A DNA stretch of 64,000 nt from Lichenicola sp964247755 (lineage in GTDB: Bacteria; Pseudomonadota; Alphaproteobacteria; Acetobacterales; Acetobacteraceae). Shown in pieces: positions 26,062-35,218 of this stretch. Within the stretch, counting starts at the first letter, position 1; each line of letters starts with the position of its first letter. The stretch is taken from contig CAXTVX010000007.1 of assembly GCA_964247755.1 (NCBI GenBank), positions 1 through 64,000 on the forward strand. The letters run 5' to 3'. The notes under the pieces were generated by a model. It had not been told where the DNA came from, did not search any database, and saw only the letters and a list, made by a program, of their open reading frames with translations. A program made the translations under genes and the position numbers.

Positions 26062-27164
26062 CGCACCACCAGATCGGCCTGGAGCGCACCGGCCGCCTTG
26101 ATCGTCTGCAGGATGCTGATCATGTCGCGCGGCCCGACTCCCAGCGCGTTGAGGCCGCCGACCAGGTCGCGCAGGCTGGGACCTTCCGCCAGGATGCCGA
26201 GCTGCTTGCCGGCACCGGTATCGACCTTGATCGACGTGCGCGGCAGAATTGCCGTCCTGCCGCCGGAAAATGCGCCGGGTTGCGAGGCGACCGGCGACTC
26301 ATTGACCTGGACCGTCAGGTTCCCCTGCGCGATCGCCACGGTGCTGATCCGGACGTTGTCGCCCATCACGATGGTGCCGCTCGCCTCGTCGACCACCACC
26401 GTCGCCGGAGTGTCCGGCTGGACCAGCAGATCCTCGATCCGGCCCAGCATCGACATGACGTCGCTGCCGGCCAGCGCCAGGGTGACGGTTCGCGGGTCGT
26501 CGACCCGGGCGATGGAGCCGACGCTGTTGTTGATGACGGTGGCCATCCGCTCGGCAGTGGTCAGATCCGGATTGCGCAGCGACAGGTGCAGCACGTTGCG
26601 TGCCCCCAGGTCGACCAGGACCTCCTTCTCGACGATGGCGCCGTTGGCGATGTGCGCGCTGGTGGGAATGTTGCGGGTGACGGAAGCGCCGGCCCCCTTG
26701 GCGGAGAAGGCGCTGCTGACCAGCTGGCCCTGCGCCACCGCATAGACGTCGCCATCGGCCGCCATCAGCGGCGTGACCAGCAGGGTCCCTCCGGACAGGT
26801 CGGTGGCATCGCCGGTGGCCGACACGGTCACGTCGATGTGGCTTCCGCCATGGGAGAACGCCGGCAGCTCCGCGGTGACCATGACCGCAGCGATGTCGCG
26901 GGTCTGCAGCGTCGATTGCTGGTCGCGGATGTTCACGCCAAGACGCTCCAGCATGCTGATCAACGACTCGCGGGTGAACACCGAGTTGTTCAGGCGGTCC
27001 CCGGTCCCGTTCAGGCCCACCACCAGCCCGTACCCGATCAGCTGGTTGCTGCGCACGCCCTCGACGTCGGCGATGTCCTTGATCCGCACGGCTTCCGCGC
27101 CTGCGAACCGGGGTACGGCAAGTATTGAGACGGCAATCAGGATCAGGAAGCAGAGCGTGCGCAT
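26058..27164 (-). CDS. flgI: Flagellar P-ring protein FlgI
   Basis: A 368-residue protein, the usual FlgI size, starting MRTLCFLILIAVSILAVPRF with signal cleavage near AGAEA. It shows VRIKDIADVEGVRSNQLIGY, GLVVGLNGTGD, SLISMLERLGVNIRDQ, the conserved core NIPTSAHIANGAIVEKEV and the end SLRDLVGGLNALGVGPRDMI. FlgI forms the periplasmic P ring around the distal rod. It overlaps flgJ downstream. fliX reads away from it across 118 bp. Confidence 0.95.
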   Translation of the reverse strand: MRTLCFLILIAVSILAVPRFAGAEAVRIKDIADVEGVRSNQLIGYGLVVGLNGTGDRLNNSVFTRESLISMLERLGVNIRDQQSTLQTRDIAAVMVTAELPAFSHGGSHIDVTVSATGDATDLSGGTLLVTPLMAADGDVYAVAQGQLVSSAFSAKGAGASVTRNIPTSAHIANGAIVEKEVLVDLGARNVLHLSLRNPDLTTAERMATVINNSVGSIARVDDPRTVTLALAGSDVMSMLGRIEDLLVQPDTPATVVVDEASGTIVMGDNVRISTVAIAQGNLTVQVNESPVASQPGAFSGGRTAILPRTSIKVDTGAGKQLGILAEGPSLRDLVGGLNALGVGPRDMISILQTIKAAGALQADLVVR

Positions 27165-27282
27165 CGTATCCTTCAAGCGTCGCCAAGGTTTATGGGCTAC
27201 AGTCTGAAGCGAAAGGACGAACAATGTCTGAACGACGCGGACAGCTTGATCGATTCCAATGCCGGCCAGGGGACCGGAACCC

Positions 27283-27717
27283 ATGACCTTGTCGTCGGTC
27301 GGCCCGGTCGGCGGCGCGTATGTGCCGACACAGGCACAGCCGGCAGGCCAGACCGGTTTCAACGTGCCCGTCGGAGCTCCTCCGCCCGGTCCGGACGTGC
27401 GCGGCGTGGCACAGTCGGCTCCGGTCGAGGCTTCCCTGATGCTCGCCCTGCAGGAGCAGGCCGGAACCGAGGCGGGTGACCGGGAGGCGCGCCGCCATGG
27501 GCAGCGCCTGCTGGCGGCGCTTGCCGAGCTGCAGCGTACGATGTTGTGCGGCGGCGAAGCCGATACACTTGCGGAACTTTCTCGTCTGGCCGACGACGAA
27601 GGGCACGCAGTCGACCCGGTGCTTGCCGCGGTGATCCGGTCCATCCGGCTACGGGCTCGTCTCGAGCTGGCCAGGGCCGTAAAGGCAACGGATCGCCCTC
27701 TCGATCCCGGTTCCTGA
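27283..27717 (+). CDS. fliX: Flagellar assembly regulator FliX
   Basis: A 144-residue protein from ATG 27283 (MTLSSVGPVGGAYVPTQ). A disordered, Pro-rich N-terminus precedes the C-terminal FliX core: QRLLAALAELQRTMLCGGEA, LAELSRLADDEG, AVDPVLAAVIRSIRLRARLE. In Caulobacter FliX couples class II flagellar assembly to the sigma54 activator FlbD and sits next to flgI, as here. ATG 27259 lacks a ribosome binding site. It is directed into dksA. Confidence 0.85.
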   Translation: MTLSSVGPVGGAYVPTQAQPAGQTGFNVPVGAPPPGPDVRGVAQSAPVEASLMLALQEQAGTEAGDREARRHGQRLLAALAELQRTMLCGGEADTLAELSRLADDEGHAVDPVLAAVIRSIRLRARLELARAVKATDRPLDPGS

Positions 27718-27744
27718 CGGCTCGATGACAGTCTCAGTTGGCGC

Positions 27745-27773
27745 TTGGCTCGACCCGCGTCCGTGGGTATAAG
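27745..27773 (+). promoter_or_regulatory. Candidate sigma70-type promoter upstream of dksA
   Basis: TTGGCT (27745-27750) and TATAAG (27768-27773) are separated by exactly 17 bp, giving 4/6 and 5/6 matches to the -35 and -10 consensus. It lies ~50 bp before the dksA start. It would let dksA be expressed independently of fliX. Confidence 0.5.
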
Positions 27774-27824
27774 CCGCCCATTCCTTCCCAGCGGCGCCTG
27801 CCGCCGCTTCAGGATGAGGCGCCC

Positions 27825-28238
27825 ATGATCACCTTGCCCTCCGATTATCGTCCGGCAGACGACGAGGAGTTCATGAACCCGCTTCAGGTGGAGTATTTCC
27901 GCCTCAAGCTGCTTCGCTGGCGCGCCGACCTTCTGAAGGAGGCAGACGGCACCCTGGCCAGCCTGTCGGAAGGCGGCATCCACGAAGCCGACATCACCGA
28001 TCGTGCGAGCGTCGAGACCGATCGTGCTCTCGAGTTGCGCACACGCGACCGCGCCCGGAAGCTGATCGCCAAGATCGGCCAAGCCTTGTTGCGGATCGAG
28101 AACGGAAGCTACGGCTTCTGCGAGGAAACCGGCGAGCCGATCGGCCTGAAGCGCCTCGAAGCGCGGCCGATCGCCACCCTGTCGATCGAGGCGCAGGAAC
28201 GCCATGAGCGGATGGAGAAGGTCCATCGCGACGACTGA
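27825..28238 (+). CDS. dksA: RNA polymerase-binding transcription factor DksA
   Basis: A 137-residue protein starting MITLPSDYRPADDEEFMNPL. The coiled coil (FRLKLLRWRADLLKEA) and DIADRAS-like loop DITDRASVETDRALELRTRD are present, then a zinc-finger region reduced to one Cys (C99, YGFCEETGEPIGLKRLEARP). Enteric DksA has four Cys; many alphaproteobacterial DksA proteins have one, and single-Cys forms can still work. DksA binds the RNA polymerase secondary channel and cooperates with ppGpp. It is convergent with flgH across 6 bp. Confidence 0.93.
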   Translation: MITLPSDYRPADDEEFMNPLQVEYFRLKLLRWRADLLKEADGTLASLSEGGIHEADITDRASVETDRALELRTRDRARKLIAKIGQALLRIENGSYGFCEETGEPIGLKRLEARPIATLSIEAQERHERMEKVHRDD

Positions 28239-28244
28239 CCCCGG

Positions 28245-28979
28245 TCAGAACGGCAGGACGATGTCCATCAGTTGCTGCCCGTAACGAGGTGTCTGCAGGT
28301 CGGTCAGCTGTCCCTTCCCGCCGTAGGAGATCCGGGCTTCTGCCATCCGGTCGTGCGTGATGGTGTTGTCCCCGGTGATGTCCTGCGGTCGGACGATGCC
28401 GCTGACCTGCAGGATCCTGAGCTCGCTGTTGACCCGCACCTCCTGTCGGGCGCCCACCACGAAGTTGCCGTTCGGCAGCACCTGGGTGATGGTCCCGGCG
28501 AGCCGCAGGGTGACGGTCTCGGTCCGCTTGGTGCTGCCCGTCGACACGTTGCTGTTGGTGCTGTTGGTCGACACCGACGCAGCACCCAGCACCGACTGTA
28601 CCACCTTCTGCTTGAGCCCGAACAGGCTCGGCACGCCCATTCCCTCCGATCCGGTGCGCGTGGCGGTACCGTTGTTCTCGAAATCGGCGGTGTCGGTGAT
28701 GTCGACCAGTACCGTCAGCAGATCGCCCACCTGAGCCGCACGCTGGTCCTTGAAGAAGGCGCGGCTGCCGGGCCGCCATAGGCTGGCGAGATCGGGCGGC
28801 GTCTGCTGCAGCGGCGGCATCGGCATGGTCAGCGGTCTGTAGTCGCGGGCAGCGGTCGGATCTGTGATGGGTGTCATGCTGGGCGGACGTCCCAGATCAG
28901 ACAGCCGCGACAAGGCGCCGCATCCGGAGAGAAGGGAGCAGAACGCCAGCAAGGCCATGCTTGTCGACCTGTTGATCAT
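28245..28979 (-). CDS. flgH: Flagellar L-ring lipoprotein FlgH
   Basis: A 244-residue protein with a lipoprotein signal ending FCSLLSGCGALSR (lipid Cys ~20). The body has SLWRPGSRAFFKDQRAAQVG, LLTVLVDITDTADFENNGTA, NGNFVVGARQEVRVNSELRIL and VSGIVRPQDITGDNTI, which are typical of FlgH. It forms the outer-membrane L ring. Its start overlaps flgA by 4 nt (ATGA). Confidence 0.95.
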   Translation of the reverse strand: MINRSTSMALLAFCSLLSGCGALSRLSDLGRPPSMTPITDPTAARDYRPLTMPMPPLQQTPPDLASLWRPGSRAFFKDQRAAQVGDLLTVLVDITDTADFENNGTATRTGSEGMGVPSLFGLKQKVVQSVLGAASVSTNSTNSNVSTGSTKRTETVTLRLAGTITQVLPNGNFVVGARQEVRVNSELRILQVSGIVRPQDITGDNTITHDRMAEARISYGGKGQLTDLQTPRYGQQLMDIVLPF

Positions 28980-30027
28980 GGATACGGCGCCTCCTGCGCC
29001 AGCCTGTTCCAGTTCCGGTCGCCGCCTGCGGACGTTCCGGATGCCAGTTGCGGCAGTGCATTCGGCGACCCGCCCGATTGCAGGATCACCGGCGCCGTCC
29101 CGGCATCGATCCTTATGTCTGCCGTGCTCATGACCTGGCCGATCAGCACGGCATGGGACACGCTGTTGATCACGTGGATGCGGTCGCCGGCGGCGCCCGC
29201 CTCCAGGGCCACGCCTGCGGTCGTCAGCGTCAGGCCGGACCCCTCGAGCCGCAGCACGACCGGACGTCCACGGTTGACCAGCATCGGCCGGATCAGCATG
29301 TCCCGCGTCAGCGGGACGCCGCTCTGCTCCTGCTGCCTCAGTGCCAGGCCATCCACATCCGCAACTGTTGTCACCGGCGTTCCATGCAGGAGGCTGCTGC
29401 GGACCCGGATGACCTGCAGATCAGAAGCCGACAGCGGCGAGCCGGCCGGAAGCGGCTGGCTCAGCGCGACCACGTTCACCAGCTGCTCGGCCCGTCCGGT
29501 CACGCGAAGGGTGACGGGATCGGCATCCGGAGCCGGGAACGCAAGCACCGCCGAGAAGCGTCCGCTCTGGGCATCGTAGTCAAGCGTCTGGATCTCGGGA
29601 GCGGCCGTCACCTCCGCCGGCAGGGGAGGCGAAGCGAACGCACCAAGCGACACGTCGCTTCCAGCCGGCGCACCGCTTGCGGCGAGAGCGGGTCTGAGTA
29701 CTGCCATGATCTCCTCGCGCCTGACGAGGCGGGCGGACCGGTCAAGAACGGCGGAGGCATAGCTCCCGCCTGGCTGCCAATCGACACCGAACTGCGAGGC
29801 GATCGCGACGAGCTGGCTGAACGGGACGACGATGCGTTGTCCAGGAGCAGGCGCCGGACCGATGTCGCAGTCCTGGCCGGGCTGCAGATCGCTGAACAGG
29901 TCCGACAACCTGACGGTGCCGCCATGGAGCGACACCTGCCTCCGAAGTGCGGCCGCCGATGCCGGCACACCATGCGTGAACACGGCTGCGGCCACCGCAA
30001 GCGCGGCCATGAAGTGCAACCGACAGC

Positions 30028-30031
<4 letters not shown>
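28976..30031 (-). CDS. flgA: Flagellar basal-body P-ring formation chaperone FlgA
   Basis: A 351-residue protein with a signal peptide (MSCRLHFMAALAVAAAVFTH, cleavage near ASAA). The C-terminal SAF-type domain contains ALSQPLPAGSPLSASDLQVI and GLTLTTAGVALEAGAAGDRI, ending in VMSTADIRIDAG. FlgA assists FlgI assembly in the periplasm. The longer than usual N-terminal region matches the FlgA forms of many alphaproteobacteria. It overlaps both flgG and flgH by 4 nt. Confidence 0.9.
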
Positions 30032-30813
<782 letters not shown>

Positions 30814-30844
30814 CTGGTCCTCTCGTCATGCTGGTTCTCGCCGC

Positions 30845-31585
30845 TCAGCCTTGCTGCTGGACGATCTTGTCGATCGCCGACTGCTGGCGCTGGTTCTCGC
30901 TTTCGACGAACTGCGAGACGAAGCCGAAGTCACGTTGCGTCTGGATCATCTGCGTCAGCTCGTTGATCGGCTGGACGTTGCTGGTCTCGACCATCCCCTG
31001 GTTGACCTGCGGCTGCGCCGCCGGCGTGGTTCCGGCCGTCGCGCGATACAGCGTCCCGCCCTCGGGCACGAGCTGGTTCGGATCATCCACGGTCACCACC
31101 CCGATCTGGCCTATCGTCCCGTTCTCGGTCGAGATCGTGCCGTTGCCGGAGATGCGGATGTTGGTGTCGGATGGCGAGAGCTGAACCGGACTGCCGTTCC
31201 TGTCGAGCAGAGGGTTCCCCGACGAGTCGGCAATATGGCCGTCGGGCATCAAGCCGAACTTGCCCGAGCGCGTGAGGCGGGGGCCGGCGGGCGTCGAGAC
31301 GGTGAAGAAGCCGGGGCCGCTCAGCGCCACGTCGAGCGGGTTGCCGGTTTGGGTCAGGCTGCCATCCTTCCGGTCGAGATAGGTGGCCCGGTCCTGGGTG
31401 TAGTGCAGGACGGTACCGCCGACCGGGGCGTCGACGCCACGCTGCTGCGACAGGTAGTCGCTGAACAGCACGTGCTGCGCCTTGAAGCCGTCCGTGTTGG
31501 CGTTCGCGATGTTGTTCGCGATCACATCCATGGTCCGCTGCTGGGTGTCGAGACGCGACAGCGCGATATAGGTCGTGTTTTCCAT
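30845..31585 (-). CDS. flgF: Flagellar proximal rod protein FlgF
   Basis: A 246-residue protein starting MENTTYIALSRLDTQQRTMD, followed by ANNIANANTDGFKAQ; middle DVALSGPGFFTVSTPAGPRL; C-terminal TSNVQPINELTQMIQTQRDF. FlgF is the proximal rod subunit. It is the first gene of the flgF-G-A-H operon and is divergent from fliL. ATG 31612 would add nine residues and lacks support. Confidence 0.93.
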   Translation of the reverse strand: MENTTYIALSRLDTQQRTMDVIANNIANANTDGFKAQHVLFSDYLSQQRGVDAPVGGTVLHYTQDRATYLDRKDGSLTQTGNPLDVALSGPGFFTVSTPAGPRLTRSGKFGLMPDGHIADSSGNPLLDRNGSPVQLSPSDTNIRISGNGTISTENGTIGQIGVVTVDDPNQLVPEGGTLYRATAGTTPAAQPQVNQGMVETSNVQPINELTQMIQTQRDFGFVSQFVESENQRQQSAIDKIVQQQG

Positions 31586-31625
31586 CTGGGGACCCCGAAG
31601 ACGTCGCATCATCGGGCAGGACAGC

Positions 31626-31640
31626 TTAACAGGCGGTTAA
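31626..31640. promoter_or_regulatory. CtrA box 1 (TTAA-N7-TTAA)
   Basis: TTAA at 31626-31629 and 31637-31640 are separated by exactly 7 bp (CAGGCGG). This is the consensus for the alphaproteobacterial cell-cycle regulator CtrA. The site also forms the perfect palindrome GCTTAAC-AGGCG-GTTAAGC (31624-31642). It lies 41 bp before the flgF start, which fits direct control of the flgF operon. TTAA is rare in this GC-rich window. Confidence 0.75.
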
Positions 31641-31677
31641 GCCCGACGCCGCAGCGGAAGCGACCGCAGCATCCTGC

Positions 31678-31692
31678 TTAAGCGTGCATTAA
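31678..31692. promoter_or_regulatory. CtrA box 2 (TTAA-N7-TTAAC)
   Basis: TTAA at 31678-31681 and 31689-31692 have exactly 7 bp between them (GCGTGCA), and the second half-site is followed by C, as in the consensus. It lies 56 bp before fliL. Together with box 1 it makes the fliL/flgF intergenic region a two-site divergent CtrA element. Confidence 0.75.
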
Positions 31693-31747
31693 CCAGTGCC
31701 GCCCCATCCTGCATCCGGGCCAGAACGGCTCGGACAGGAGCAGGCGA

Positions 31748-32221
31748 ATGAGCAGCAACGAGGCGGCAGCAGGTCCGCCGGGTGGCGGCAGGAAGCGGAT
31801 CCTCATGATCGGCGCGGTCGTGGCAGTCGTCGCTCTGGCAGCTGGTCTCTGGTTCAGCGGCATTCTCAAGCATGCTCGTGGCCAGGCAGCGCCGAAGGCT
31901 GTGGCGGAGGTCGAGGCGCCTGTACTGATCGACTTGCCTGACATCGTCTCGAATCTCGACACCGGCGGCCGTCGTGCGACCTTCATCAAGCTCCACGCAA
32001 AAATCGAGGTCAGCCACGCTGCTGAAGCCAGCGCGCTGCAGGCCGGCATGCCGCAGATCCTCGACATCTTCCAGTCCTACCTGCGCGGCACCCGGCCGGA
32101 AGAACTGCGTGGCGGGGAAGGCACCTATCGTCTCCGCGAGGCTCTCATGAACCGGATCGACATGGCGCTTGCGCCGGTCCGGGTCACCGACCTGCTCTTT
32201 ACCCAGATCCTCGTCCAATGA
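31748..32221 (+). CDS. fliL: Flagellar basal-body-associated protein FliL
   Basis: A 157-residue protein with one N-terminal transmembrane helix (LMIGAVVAVVALAAGLWFSG) and a periplasmic domain containing PVLIDLPDIVSNLDTGGRRA and QILDIFQSYLRGTRPEELRG, ending LREALMNRIDMALAPV and FTQILVQ. FliL sits next to the stator and supports torque. Its stop overlaps fliM (ATGA). Confidence 0.92.
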   Translation: MSSNEAAAGPPGGGRKRILMIGAVVAVVALAAGLWFSGILKHARGQAAPKAVAEVEAPVLIDLPDIVSNLDTGGRRATFIKLHAKIEVSHAAEASALQAGMPQILDIFQSYLRGTRPEELRGGEGTYRLREALMNRIDMALAPVRVTDLLFTQILVQ

Positions 32222-33318
32222 GCGGCATGAGCGGAAACCCGTCCGACGAGGATCTGGCGTCAGCCTGGGCATCCTCCATCGAGAACGAGGGCGATGGTGC
32301 GCTGGACACCGCGGTGGCACCGGATGCGACCCGCATCTTGAACCAGGCCGAGATCGACAGCCTGCTCGGCTTCGACCACGGCGGCACGGAGGACGTCGAC
32401 AGCAACGGCATGCAGCGCATCATCAGCTCGGGACTGATCTCGTACGAGCGTCTGCCGATGCTCGAGATCGTGTTCGACCGGCTGGTCCGCATCATGTCGA
32501 CGAGCCTGCGCAACTTCACCAACGACAACGTCGAGGTCTCGATCGACAACGTCGTGTCGCTTCGTTTCGGCGACTACCTCGACTCGGTACCTTTGCCGGC
32601 GATGTTCGCGGTGTTCAAGGCAGAGGAGTGGGAAAACTACGGCCTGATGGTGATCGACTCGGCGATGATCTACTCGATCGTGGACGTGCTGCTTGGCGGT
32701 CGCCGTGGCACGGCGGCGATGCGCATCGAGGGGCGGCCCTACACGACGATCGAGCGGACCCTGGTCGAGCGTCTGATCAGGGTCGTGCTGGCCGACCTGT
32801 CGTCGAGCTTCGATCCGCTTTGTGCGATCACGTTCCGGTTCGAGCGACTGGAGGTCAATCCGAGGTTCGCTGCTATCTCCCGCTTGTCGAACGCTGCCGT
32901 GCTTGCGCGCATGCATGTCGACATGGAGGACCGTGGCGGCCGCATGGATCTGGTGCTTCCCTACGCCACGCTGGAGCCGGTACGTGAGCTTCTGCTGCAG
33001 CAGTTCATGGGTGAGAAGTTCGGCCGTGATGCGATTTGGGAAACCCATCTCGCCGAGGAGTTGTGGAACACCGAAGTCGACCTGGACGTCGTGCTCGACG
33101 AGCAGCCGATGCGCCTGTCCGACATCATCGGACTCAAGCCGGGAAGCCACTTCATCCTGCGCCAGGGCCGCGAGGCTCCGGTCCAGCTCCGTTGCGGCCA
33201 GGTCGTGCTGTTCGAGGGGCGCATCGGGCGCCGCAAGAACCGCGTTGCGGTCCGGATCGACCAGGTCGTCGGCAGGCTGCCCGGGGCCACGGACCCGCTC
33301 GGATCGAGGAGGAGCTGA
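32218..33318 (+). CDS. fliM: Flagellar motor switch protein FliM
   Basis: A 366-residue protein. It starts with an acidic region and LNQAEIDSLLGF, where the CheY-binding-type motif sits. The middle CheC-like domain includes ISYERLPMLEIVFDRLVRIM and YLDSVPLPAMFAVFKAEEWE. The C-terminal SpoA domain has VDLDVVLDEQPMRLSDIIGL and KPGSHFILRQGREAPVQLRC. FliM is the C-ring switch. It overlaps fliL by 4 nt and the next gene by 1 nt (TGATG). Confidence 0.95.
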   Translation: MSGMSGNPSDEDLASAWASSIENEGDGALDTAVAPDATRILNQAEIDSLLGFDHGGTEDVDSNGMQRIISSGLISYERLPMLEIVFDRLVRIMSTSLRNFTNDNVEVSIDNVVSLRFGDYLDSVPLPAMFAVFKAEEWENYGLMVIDSAMIYSIVDVLLGGRRGTAAMRIEGRPYTTIERTLVERLIRVVLADLSSSFDPLCAITFRFERLEVNPRFAAISRLSNAAVLARMHVDMEDRGGRMDLVLPYATLEPVRELLLQQFMGEKFGRDAIWETHLAEELWNTEVDLDVVLDEQPMRLSDIIGLKPGSHFILRQGREAPVQLRCGQVVLFEGRIGRRKNRVAVRIDQVVGRLPGATDPLGSRRS

Positions 33319-33812
33319 TGACCGGCAGCAGCATGAGCGGTCCTGAATGGCTGCTCGAGGTCGTCCTCATGGTCATGCTCGCGGCGACGATGTTCCATGC
33401 CCTGCGGCTGGAACGGGCGCTTGGCGTGCTGCGGCGCGACCGGGCGGCACTGGAGGAGCTCGTCAACGGGTTCAACGACAGCACGCGACAGGCCGAAGAG
33501 GGAATCGAACGGCTTCGCGCCGCTGCGGACGGAGCCGGTCGCCAGATCGCCCGTCATGTCGATCAGGCGCGCGGCCTAAAGAGCGACCTCGAGTTCCTCA
33601 CCGCTCGTGGCGAGAAGGTGTGCGACCAGCTCGAGGGCATCGTGCGCAACCCCAAGGTGCCCGAGACGCCGGCCGTCGACGCTGCAGCCCGGCTGCTTGC
33701 ACCCACGCCGTCCTTGAGCCTCGCCGGTCGCAGCGCTGCCGCCGAGCACGATGTCCGTCCGCGCAGCCAGGCCGAGAAGGACCTGCTGCGTGCCCTCCGG
33801 TCGGCGAGGTAG
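33318..33812 (+). CDS. DUF6468 flagellar-operon protein
   Basis: A 164-residue protein whose ATG overlaps the fliM stop (TGATG). An N-terminal membrane helix (WLLEVVLMVMLAATMFHALR) is followed by a coiled coil (ALGVLRRDRAALEELVNGFN, GIERLRAAADGAGRQIARHV). It matches the DUF6468 protein between fliM and motE in alphaproteobacterial operons. Its function is not established; a stator- or switch-associated scaffold is plausible. Confidence 0.8.
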   Translation: MTGSSMSGPEWLLEVVLMVMLAATMFHALRLERALGVLRRDRAALEELVNGFNDSTRQAEEGIERLRAAADGAGRQIARHVDQARGLKSDLEFLTARGEKVCDQLEGIVRNPKVPETPAVDAAARLLAPTPSLSLAGRSAAAEHDVRPRSQAEKDLLRALRSAR

Positions 33813-33814
33813 TC

Positions 33815-34498
33815 ATGCGCTCGTTCTCCTGGCACAAGCGTCTCCTGCCGTTGACCATGACGGTGATGGCGTTGCTCTTTACAGAAAAAGCCGTCAGCCT
33901 GGCACGCGAGGCGACTGCTCAGGGCCCGGCGCAGGTGGCCGCTGACTCGAAGCCAGCACCCGCAGCCCTGATACCTGCAGTCCCGATACAGGCGTCGCTG
34001 CCCAGGCCCTCGCTGCCGACAACGCCTTTGTCCCCGCCACCCGCCTCATCGGCAGAGCTACATCTGCTGCAGGACCTGCGCCAGCGCAGGCAGGCGCTTG
34101 ACGAGCGGGAGCATCGACTCGACCAGAAGGCGGATCTGATCCAGGCAGCCGAGTTGAAGCTCCAGGCCAAACTCGACGAGCTGACGGCTCTGCAGACCAA
34201 GCTCGAGCAGGTCGAAGACGATCGACGGAAGCGGAACGCCGCCAACTGGAGCGGCCTGGTGAAAACCTATGAGGACATGAAGCCTCGTGACGCGGCCAGC
34301 ATCTTCAACGTGCTCGACATGAACGTGCTGCTTGAGGTGCTGGACCGGATGGACGAGCGCAAGGCTGCCGCCGTGCTGGCCGCCATGCTGCCCGAACGTG
34401 CCAGGCTGGCGACGCAGATGCTCGCGCAGAAAAGGCTTCACGCGGACATCGTCGAACCAAAGCCGGATGTGGCTGTCGCCGATGGTCAGCATGGCTGA
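33815..34498 (+). CDS. motE: MotE-like flagellar stator chaperone
   Basis: A 227-residue protein with a signal-anchor N-terminus (LLPLTMTVMALLFTEKAVSL), a Pro-rich linker, a coiled coil (LHLLQDLRQRRQALDEREHR to TKLEQVEDDRRKRNAANWSG) and a MgtE-N-like domain (KPRDAASIFNVLDMNVLLEV, LDRMDERKAAAVLAAMLPER). This is the layout of MotE, the periplasmic chaperone of MotC in rhizobia. motB/motC are not in the window, so the partner is inferred. Confidence 0.8.
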   Translation: MRSFSWHKRLLPLTMTVMALLFTEKAVSLAREATAQGPAQVAADSKPAPAALIPAVPIQASLPRPSLPTTPLSPPPASSAELHLLQDLRQRRQALDEREHRLDQKADLIQAAELKLQAKLDELTALQTKLEQVEDDRRKRNAANWSGLVKTYEDMKPRDAASIFNVLDMNVLLEVLDRMDERKAAAVLAAMLPERARLATQMLAQKRLHADIVEPKPDVAVADGQHG

Positions 34499-34515
34499 GG
34501 AGGGGGGGCAGGACC

Positions 34516-34605
34516 ATGTCCGCTGCCACGAGCGACCACAGGCTCAAGTTGGTCAGAGCAGAAACCCTCAAGCACAAGATCAGGGAAACGTCGTGTCATG
34601 CATGA
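34516..34605 (+). CDS. Candidate 29-residue ORF overlapping the cheZ start
   Basis: ATG 34516 follows a very strong purine run (GGAGGGGGGGCAGGACC), and the frame reads MSAATSDHRLKLVRAETLKH to a TGA at 34603-34605, overlapping cheZ by 8 nt. No family is known to me. Its stop/start overlap suggests translational coupling to cheZ. It may be a leader peptide or a real small flagellar protein. Confidence 0.3.
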   Translation: MSAATSDHRLKLVRAETLKHKIRETSCHA

Positions 34606-35218
34606 TCCAGTCAGCCTGCAGCGCAGGGTAGAGGAGTTCGAGATCCGGTATCCGGACTCGAAGTCGGACGTGATCGCCGAGATCGTCGTGTCGATCCTGT
34701 CCAGCATGAGCGGCGACATGAGCGCCCGCGAGGCCGCTCTGCTGCACGAGATCGGCACGCTCGGACAGGCGGTCGCCGACGCGAGGCTGGAGATCGCTGC
34801 ACTCAGGGTGGACGACATCACCGTGAGCTACATTCCCTGCGCGACCGACGAGCTGGACGCCATCGTCGCCCACACGGCTGCGGCGACGGAGTCGATCCTG
34901 GAGGTCTGCGAGACGCTCGACACGTTGGGTGCCGCCATGGACGGTGCAGCCGCCGGCAAGCTCCAGGACGCGACGGTCAAGATCTACGAGGCGTGCAGCT
35001 TCCAGGACATCACCGGCCAGCGCATCACCAAGGTGGTCGCGACGCTCAAGACGATCGAGCGCACCATCGCGCGGATCGTCGACACCTTCGGCATCGTGCC
35101 GGCACCGGCGAAGCCAGGGGAGCGCCCGCAGAAGGACGGTCTGCTCAACGGGCCACAGCTGCCGGCCGCAGCGATGGACCAGTCGGACATCGACAAGCTG
35201 CTGGCAAGCTTCGACTGA
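34598..35218 (+). CDS. cheZ: Chemotaxis protein phosphatase CheZ
   Basis: A 206-residue protein. The CheZ catalytic helix motif is present as KIYEACSFQDITGQRITKVV, with Gln-136, Asp-137 and Gln-141. The C-terminus MDQSDIDKLLASFD is the conserved CheY-binding tail. CheZ dephosphorylates CheY-P and is more typical of gamma- and beta-proteobacteria but occurs in some alphaproteobacteria. The stop TGA overlaps the next ATG by 1 nt. Confidence 0.9.
   Translation: MHDPVSLQRRVEEFEIRYPDSKSDVIAEIVVSILSSMSGDMSAREAALLHEIGTLGQAVADARLEIAALRVDDITVSYIPCATDELDAIVAHTAAATESILEVCETLDTLGAAMDGAAAGKLQDATVKIYEACSFQDITGQRITKVVATLKTIERTIARIVDTFGIVPAPAKPGERPQKDGLLNGPQLPAAAMDQSDIDKLLASFD

Noticed and set aside
27165..27282. 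Sigma54 (-24/-12) promoter for flgI
   Set aside because: I looked for GG-N10-GC with the TGGCAC/TTGC context on both strands and found no convincing match.
31586..31747. Sigma54 promoters for flgF or fliL
   Set aside because: No GG-N10-GC element in the right context; the CtrA boxes explain the region better.
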